Shown here piece by piece: positions 14,294 through 18,933 of a stretch of 18,933 nt of DNA (position 1 is the stretch's first letter; each line of letters opens with the position of its first letter). Under the pieces are notes generated by a model. It was not told where the DNA came from. It saw only the letters and a program-made list of their open reading frames with translations, and ran no database searches. The translations under genes were made by a program, and so were the position numbers. The stretch comes from Sediminibacterium sp. Lineage in GTDB: Bacteria > Bacteroidota > Bacteroidia > Chitinophagales > Chitinophagaceae. Location of the stretch: the NCBI GenBank assembly GCA_030158535.1, contig JAOASV010000040.1, positions 1-18,933 on the forward strand. Direction: 5' to 3'.

Positions 14294-16216
14294 ATGGAAA
14301 TAAGGCCAGGAGCACTCCTAGGGAATATCAACAACCCCGATGACCTCACAAAGATCCCCAAAGATCAATTGCATCAAGTTTGCAATGAATTACGCCAATA
14401 CATTATTGATATTGTGAGTGTGCACGGTGGGCACTTTGCTGCTAGCCTTGGTGTGGTTGAATTAAGCGTAGCCCTTCATTACATCTATAACACCCCTTAC
14501 GATCAGCTCGTTTGGGACGTGGGACACCAGGCGTATGGTCATAAAATATTAACCGGACGCAGAGATCAGTTTATTACCAACAGAAAATATAAAGGGCTTA
14601 GTGGATTTCCTAAAAGATCAGAAAGCGAGTACGATACGTTTGGCGTAGGTCACTCTTCTACTTCAATTTCTGCGGCATTAGGTATGGCAATGGCTGCAAA
14701 ATACAAAGGTGAAAACAGAAAATCAATTGCCGTTATTGGTGATGGTTCCATGACTGCTGGTATGGCTTTTGAAGCAATGAACCATGCGGGCGTTGCGGAT
14801 AGCGACGTACTTATTATTTTGAATGACAACTGTATGAGCATCGACCCAAATGTGGGTGCCTTAAAAGAATACTTAACAGATATTGCCACTTCTCCAACCT
14901 ACAATAAAGTAAGAGATGAAATTTGGAACCTGCTTGGTAAAATGCCTGTTGGAAAATCAACGAGTAGATCACTCGCTTCAAAATTAGAAGCCAGCGTAAA
15001 AGGCATGGTAAGTAAGAGCAGCAACCTTTTTGAGGCTTTACAGCTTCGTTATTTTGGTCCTATCGATGGGCATAATATTACCAACTTAGTAGACACACTC
15101 AAAGATTTAAGAGATATCCCTGGTCCTAAATTGTTACACGTTATTACCACAAAGGGTAAGGGCTACGAACTTGCAGAAAAAGACCAAACAAAATGGCATG
15201 CACCCGGACTGTTTGATAAATTAACGGGTGAGATCATCAAGAAAAAAATTGACACACCACAAGCACCAAAATACCAAGACGTATTTGGTCATACCTTACT
15301 AGAACTTGCAAAAGCAAACCCACTTATTATGGGTGTGACGCCTGCAATGCCAAGTGGATCTTCATTAAAATTTATGATGGATGCCATGCCGGACCGTGCG
15401 TTTGACGTAGGCATTTGTGAACAGCATGCTGTTACGCTCAGTGCTGGGCTTGCTACACAGGGTATGCGCGTGTTTTGTAATATTTATTCTTCATTCATGC
15501 AGCGCGCTTTTGATCAGGTGGTGCATGATGTTGCGATACAAAAGTTACCGGTGGTACTATGTTTAGATAGAGCCGGACTTGTAGGAGAAGATGGACCTAC
15601 GCATCATGGCTGTTACGATATTGCTTATTTGCGCTGCATACCTAATTTAATTGTGAGTGCCCCAATGAATGAGGAGGAACTACGCAACCTAATGTATACC
15701 GCTCAACTAGATAGCACCGGCCTTCCATTTGTAATCAGGTATCCACGAGGTGAAGGTGTTATGCCACAGTGGAAAACGCCATTAGCCCCAATTGAAATTG
15801 GTAAGGGTAGAAAAATTAAAGATGGTAAAGATGTTGCTATTTTAAGTTTTGGTCATCCAGGAAATTTTGCAACAACAGCGATTAGAAATTTACGCTCGGA
15901 AGGTATTGATCCGGCGCATTACGATATCAGATTTGTTAAGCCACTAGACGAAGCTTTACTTCACGAAGTATTTAGCAACTACACTAAAATTGTTACTGTC
16001 GAAGACGGAACGGTTGTAGGTGGTTTTGGTTCTGCAATACTAGAATTCATGAACGCCAATGGTTACAAAGCGGACGTTACCATTTTAGGTATTCCGGATA
16101 GACTTGTAGAGCATGGTACACTCAAAGAATTACACAACGAATGCGCGTATGACGCTGCAGGCATTGAAGCAGCAGTAAAACAAATCGTTACTAAAGAAGC
16201 GTTACAAACTGTATAA
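14294..16216 (+). CDS. dxs: 1-deoxy-D-xylulose-5-phosphate synthase
   Basis: The 640-aa cytoplasmic thiamine-diphosphate enzyme condenses pyruvate and glyceraldehyde-3-phosphate to DXP, the entry step of the MEP isoprenoid pathway; DXP also feeds thiamine and pyridoxal synthesis. The ThDP/Mg2+ motif starts at G149-D150-G151 (IGDGSMTAGMAFEA) and ends at N177-N179 (LNDN). The catalytic Glu is E376 in VGICEQHAVTLSAG. Other family marks are VWDVGHQAYGHKILTGRRD, GLSGFPKRSESEYD, GPIDGHN, FMQRAFDQVVHD, RAGLVGEDGPTHHG and VEDGTVVGGFG. The length is normal for Dxs. ATG at 14294 gives a typical N-terminus. The gene is divergent from the kinase operon and convergent with scpA, with only 4 bp between the stop codons. 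Confidence 0.98.
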   Translation: MEIRPGALLGNINNPDDLTKIPKDQLHQVCNELRQYIIDIVSVHGGHFAASLGVVELSVALHYIYNTPYDQLVWDVGHQAYGHKILTGRRDQFITNRKYKGLSGFPKRSESEYDTFGVGHSSTSISAALGMAMAAKYKGENRKSIAVIGDGSMTAGMAFEAMNHAGVADSDVLIILNDNCMSIDPNVGALKEYLTDIATSPTYNKVRDEIWNLLGKMPVGKSTSRSLASKLEASVKGMVSKSSNLFEALQLRYFGPIDGHNITNLVDTLKDLRDIPGPKLLHVITTKGKGYELAEKDQTKWHAPGLFDKLTGEIIKKKIDTPQAPKYQDVFGHTLLELAKANPLIMGVTPAMPSGSSLKFMMDAMPDRAFDVGICEQHAVTLSAGLATQGMRVFCNIYSSFMQRAFDQVVHDVAIQKLPVVLCLDRAGLVGEDGPTHHGCYDIAYLRCIPNLIVSAPMNEEELRNLMYTAQLDSTGLPFVIRYPRGEGVMPQWKTPLAPIEIGKGRKIKDGKDVAILSFGHPGNFATTAIRNLRSEGIDPAHYDIRFVKPLDEALLHEVFSNYTKIVTVEDGTVVGGFGSAILEFMNANGYKADVTILGIPDRLVEHGTLKELHNECAYDAAGIEAAVKQIVTKEALQTV

Positions 16217-16220
16217 ACAA

Positions 16221-17054
16221 TTATTCCATTTCTAATGGAACGTCATTATCGGTAAAACTACTTGGAAGGTCTTCATCAGTAAGACCTTCTTCTTTTAGTT
16301 CCGCTTCGCGGTTGTCATTCCACTCGATGATAAAGTTGTTCATACCCTCTCCCACAAGGAGTTTCATGTATTTCTGTTGGGTTAATTCGAGGGTTGATAA
16401 AAAGAGGAATAAGGCGTGAACGCGGTCGTTACAAATTTCAAATACTTTTTCAAAAGCAACTGTTTTTTCGCCGCGTACAAAATCCAACATATAATCTCTA
16501 CTGCCTTCCATGGTGTAGTTGTAACGCACCACCGTATGCACAGGTTTGTTTTGACGGTCATGTACACGCTGCATCACTTTTTCAAAAGCTTTCATCAGCT
16601 TGAACATGGTGATGTTCTGAATTTCAGTTCCTTCAGATGCATCTTCTCCAATCGAAATGAGTTCCTTTTGAAGATTGCCACGCTTCACCATCAGCATACG
16701 CACGGCTTCCATATCAGCCATTTGAGCAGATGCTTCTTTGAAGCGCTTGTATTCTAATATTTTATCGATTAGTTCTTGACGTGGATCAATTTCATTTCCG
16801 GCAGCATCTACTTCTTTGCGAGGCAGGAGTAATCTAGCCTTAATGCGCATAAGGGTAGAAACAAATAAAATAAACTCACTAGAGAGTTCGATATTTAATT
16901 TCTCTCCTTGATGAATAAACTCCAAGAAGTCTTTAATAATTCTTGTGATGGGGATATTGTAAATATCCAGTTCGTCTCTTTCTATGAAAAACAATAAAAG
17001 GTCAAAGGGACCTTCAAACTGATCTAACTTAATTTGATAATTGGGAACATTCAC
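16221..17054 (-). CDS. scpA: Segregation and condensation protein A
   Basis: The 277-aa kleisin subunit bridges the SMC heads together with ScpB in bacterial condensin, which compacts and separates chromosomes. The conserved N-terminus is YQIKLDQFEGPFDLLLFFIERDELDIYNIPITRI, followed by FILFVSTLMRIKARLLLPRK, the helix that contacts the SMC neck. A long variable middle segment and the winged-helix C-terminal region (KVFEICNDRVHALFLFLSTLELTQQKYMKL) follow. The start is GTG at 17052-17054; an in-frame stop lies a few codons upstream and no in-frame ATG precedes the conserved block. scpB is not in the window. The final acidic codons overlap a small inverted repeat (TTCCATT/AATGGAA, 16224-16240). 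Confidence 0.95.
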   Translation of the reverse strand: MNVPNYQIKLDQFEGPFDLLLFFIERDELDIYNIPITRIIKDFLEFIHQGEKLNIELSSEFILFVSTLMRIKARLLLPRKEVDAAGNEIDPRQELIDKILEYKRFKEASAQMADMEAVRMLMVKRGNLQKELISIGEDASEGTEIQNITMFKLMKAFEKVMQRVHDRQNKPVHTVVRYNYTMEGSRDYMLDFVRGEKTVAFEKVFEICNDRVHALFLFLSTLELTQQKYMKLLVGEGMNNFIIEWNDNREAELKEEGLTDEDLPSSFTDNDVPLEME

Positions 17055-17211
17055 AGCTTCACACTTTTGCTACAAAGAAAACCCCTTCGGGCCTCAAATG
17101 CGCAGATTGGGCTCAAAATTTATCCACTTTAGTGGCTTTTGGGGCTATAAATTGTTAGAAAAGGGGCTGTTTTTAGATTCTAAATAGGGAACTTCGCCAA
17201 AATTCAATGCC

Positions 17212-18099
17212 GTGAGGGAAAAGCTGATTAATTGGGTGCTATTTATTGTTTTGTCGATCATTTGGGGGAGTTCCTTTATGCTTATGAAAGTAGGCATGAA
17301 AGAAGGTGGAACTTTTACATTAAGTCCTTATCAGGTAGCTTCTCTGCGCATGATTTTTTCGGGACTGGCCCTTTTGCCTTTTTGTTATTCGGCACTGAAG
17401 CAAATCCCAAAAAACAAACTTTTTGTGGTGGTGCTTTCTGGTGTGATGGGTAGTTTTATTCCGGCTTATTTGTTTTGTATTGCAGAAACAAAAATTGATA
17501 GTGCACTTGCGGGTATTTTAAATGCACTCACCCCACTATTTACTATTATAGTAGGTATTGCATTTTTTAATTTAAAATCTAGCAAGCAAAAAATTATTGG
17601 CATACTACTTGGCTTTGCAGGTTTAATTCTTTCGGTAGCTGCTGGCAAAACGCTTCACTTCGATAATTTCTCGTATAGCTTTTTTGTAGTACTAGCTACT
17701 ATTTTTTATGGCCTCAATGTAAATATGGTGGGTAGCCAAATGCAAAAAGTAAGTGCTATCAATATTGCATCTGTTGCCTTTTGTTTTACCATGATTCCAG
17801 CTGGAATCATCCTCTTTAGTACCGGATATTTTAATTATGATTTTTCTAACCAAGCGCTTATAGAAGCAAGCATAGCAGGCGGTACACTGGGTGTGATCAA
17901 TACTTCCATTGCCTCTATTTTATTTTATGTGCTTGTAAAAAGAGCGGGGATTATTTTTGCTTCTACAGTAACCTATGCCATTCCATTTGTATCACTTGCG
18001 ATAGGCCTATACTACAACGAGCCCATCCATCCGTTAAGACTTGTTGGGCTCGGTATCATTTTATGCGGCGTTTATATTGTAAACAAGCAAAAGAAATAA
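17212..18099 (+). CDS. EamA-family (drug/metabolite transporter superfamily) membrane protein
   Basis: The 295-aa inner-membrane protein has about ten hydrophobic helices arranged as two EamA repeats. The first repeat opens with LFIVLSIIWGSSFMLMKVGM, the typical IWGSSF start, and the second begins near residue 150 (FFVVLATIFYGLNVNMVG). The end of the second repeat (ALIEASIAGGTLGVINTSIASILFYVLVKRAG, then PFVSLAIGLYYNEPIHPLRLVGLGIILCGVYIVN) matches the family. Members export amino acids or other metabolites; the substrate cannot be predicted. The start is GTG at 17212, since no in-frame ATG precedes the first helix. It is convergent with frr, with a 7-bp gap and no room for an intrinsic terminator. 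Confidence 0.92.
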   Translation: MREKLINWVLFIVLSIIWGSSFMLMKVGMKEGGTFTLSPYQVASLRMIFSGLALLPFCYSALKQIPKNKLFVVVLSGVMGSFIPAYLFCIAETKIDSALAGILNALTPLFTIIVGIAFFNLKSSKQKIIGILLGFAGLILSVAAGKTLHFDNFSYSFFVVLATIFYGLNVNMVGSQMQKVSAINIASVAFCFTMIPAGIILFSTGYFNYDFSNQALIEASIAGGTLGVINTSIASILFYVLVKRAGIIFASTVTYAIPFVSLAIGLYYNEPIHPLRLVGLGIILCGVYIVNKQKK

Positions 18100-18106
18100 G
18101 TGCCAT

Positions 18107-18670
18107 TTATATCGCCATCATTTCCTTTTCTTTAGCAGCTAAATGTTTTTCTACGAGGGCAATAAATTTGTCGGTAATTTCTTGAACTACTTTTTCAGCA
18201 TCTTTTGCTGCGTCTTCACTTAAGCCGTCTTTTTGTAATTTTTTTATTTGCTCAATAGCGTCGCGTCTAATATTACGGATAGCTACTTTAGATTGTTCTC
18301 CTTCACCTGCGGCTCTTTTTACAAATTCTTTTCTGCGCTCTTCGGTAAGAGGTGGCATAAAGAGTCTAATTTGAACACCATCGTTTTGAGGTGTTACCCC
18401 AATATTTGCCATCATAATTGCTCTTTCGATAGGGGCAAGCATGTTTTTTTCCCAGGGCTGAATGCTAATGGTTCTTACGTCTAAAACGCTAATATTGGCT
18501 ACCTGGCTAATTGGGGTTGGCGCGCCATAATAATCGGCCATAATACCATCAAGCATGGTAGGGCTGGCTTTTCCGGCTCTAATTTTGGTTAATTCAAGCT
18601 CTAAGTGGCTTATCGCCTTATTCATAGATTCTTCGGTATCCACCGTTATAAGGTCAAGTTCTTCAGACAT
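18107..18670 (-). CDS. frr: Ribosome recycling factor
   Basis: The 187-aa protein, close to the usual 185, splits post-termination ribosomes together with EF-G. Conserved blocks are ELTKIRAGKASPTMLDGI, YYGAPTPISQVANISVLDVRTISIQPWEK, ANIGVTPQNDGVQIRLFMPPLTEERRKE, and the C-terminal helix RNIRRDAIEQIKKLQKDGLSEDAAKDAEKVVQEITDKFI. ATG at 18668-18670. pyrH, its frequent partner in other bacteria, is not next to it here; the upstream neighbour is a divergent transketolase gene. Confidence 0.98.
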   Translation of the reverse strand: MSEELDLITVDTEESMNKAISHLELELTKIRAGKASPTMLDGIMADYYGAPTPISQVANISVLDVRTISIQPWEKNMLAPIERAIMMANIGVTPQNDGVQIRLFMPPLTEERRKEFVKRAAGEGEQSKVAIRNIRRDAIEQIKKLQKDGLSEDAAKDAEKVVQEITDKFIALVEKHLAAKEKEMMAI

Positions 18671-18688
18671 GTTGTATTAATTTGATGG

Positions 18689-18696
18689 CAAAACTA
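18689..18696 (-). promoter_or_regulatory. Candidate -7 element for frr
   Basis: TAGTTTTG on the minus strand is a full match to the Bacteroidota -7 consensus TAnnTTTG. It ends 18 bp before the frr ATG, which would give a leader of roughly 10-15 nt. No clear TTG at the expected -33 distance. Confidence 0.4.
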
Positions 18697-18773
18697 ATAA
18701 ATAGTACCGAAAGCGTCATTTTTCATCAAAGAATTGGAATTTGAATTTTATCTTCGCAGCAAATAATCAAATT

Positions 18774-18933
18774 ATGGCGTCTATTCAATCCCTAAAAGAT
18801 ACAGCTACTCAAGTAAGAAGAGATATTGTTAGAATGGTGCATGGTGTTCAGAGTGGACATCCTGGTGGTTCTCTCGGCTGTACAGATTTTTTAACGGCGC
18901 TATATTTTCATACCCTAGACCATAATCCAGCTT
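18774..18933 (+). CDS. Transketolase, N-terminal subunit (3' end outside window)
   Basis: Only the first 53 codons are present. They read MASIQSLKDTATQVRRDIVR, then MVHGVQSGHPGGSLGCTDFL, then TALYFHTLDH. The SGHPGGSLG block with H29 is the thiamine-diphosphate-binding start of transketolase, which moves two-carbon units in the pentose phosphate pathway. The short N-terminus and spacing resemble the split transketolases in which N- and C-terminal halves are separate genes, common in Bacteroidota. The window does not show whether this one is split or full length. It is divergent from frr with a 103-bp gap. Confidence 0.88.
   Translation, partial: MASIQSLKDTATQVRRDIVRMVHGVQSGHPGGSLGCTDFLTALYFHTLDHNPA

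Noticed and set aside
16224..16240. TTCCATT-TCT-AATGGAA hairpin as a terminator between dxs and scpA
   Set aside because: It lies within the last codons of scpA and lacks a proper T-tract on either strand, so it may be coincidental.

Overview
This looks like a core-chromosome segment from a member of the Bacteroidota, most likely a Chitinophagaceae/Sphingobacteriales-type bacterium. The basis is moderately A+T-rich DNA (by eye, not counted), weak or absent Shine-Dalgarno sequences, several upstream elements that fit the Bacteroidota -7 consensus TAnnTTTG, short-lipobox lipoproteins, a LytS/LytTR pair, and Bacteroidota-style versions of GGGP synthase, class II ribonucleotide reductase and the GMC/subunit-3 pair. 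The genus cannot be fixed from this window. I see no tRNA, rRNA, CRISPR array, insertion sequence, integrase or phage gene.

Layout, left to right. (1) The 3' part of metG (+). (2) A convergent two-gene minus-strand operon: a GMC-family FAD oxidoreductase with a four-cysteine Fe-S-like motif, and a Tat/lipoprotein-type gluconate 2-dehydrogenase subunit 3 homologue. (3) A strong minus-strand terminator, then a long adenosylcobalamin-dependent (class II) ribonucleotide reductase gene (-). (4) A 391-bp divergent intergenic region with a nested inverted repeat. (5) A geranylgeranylglyceryl-phosphate synthase family gene (+), then an outer-membrane-barrel-like protein (+) with a strong terminator. 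(6) An unrecognised 455-aa lipoprotein (+) preceded by palindromes and followed by a 71-nt composite hairpin. (7) A minus-strand group: LytS-type histidine kinase, LytTR response regulator and M28 metallopeptidase. (8) dxs (+), convergent with scpA (-). (9) An EamA-family transporter (+), convergent with frr (-). (10) The 5' end of a transketolase N-terminal subunit gene (+), cut by the window edge.

How the genes relate. Most are housekeeping genes for translation (metG, frr), deoxynucleotide supply (nrdJ), chromosome condensation (scpA), isoprenoid precursors (dxs) and central carbon metabolism (transketolase). Dxs makes the precursor of the prenyl diphosphates that the GGGP-synthase homologue would use. 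Genes change strand often, and three convergent pairs have stop codons only 0-7 bp apart.

I found no obviously new multi-gene system. The best leads are the Fe-S-like GMC oxidoreductase with its Tat-lipoprotein partner and no visible cytochrome subunit, the bacterial GGGP synthase, the unknown lipoprotein with its palindromic upstream region, and several unexplained inverted repeats between genes.
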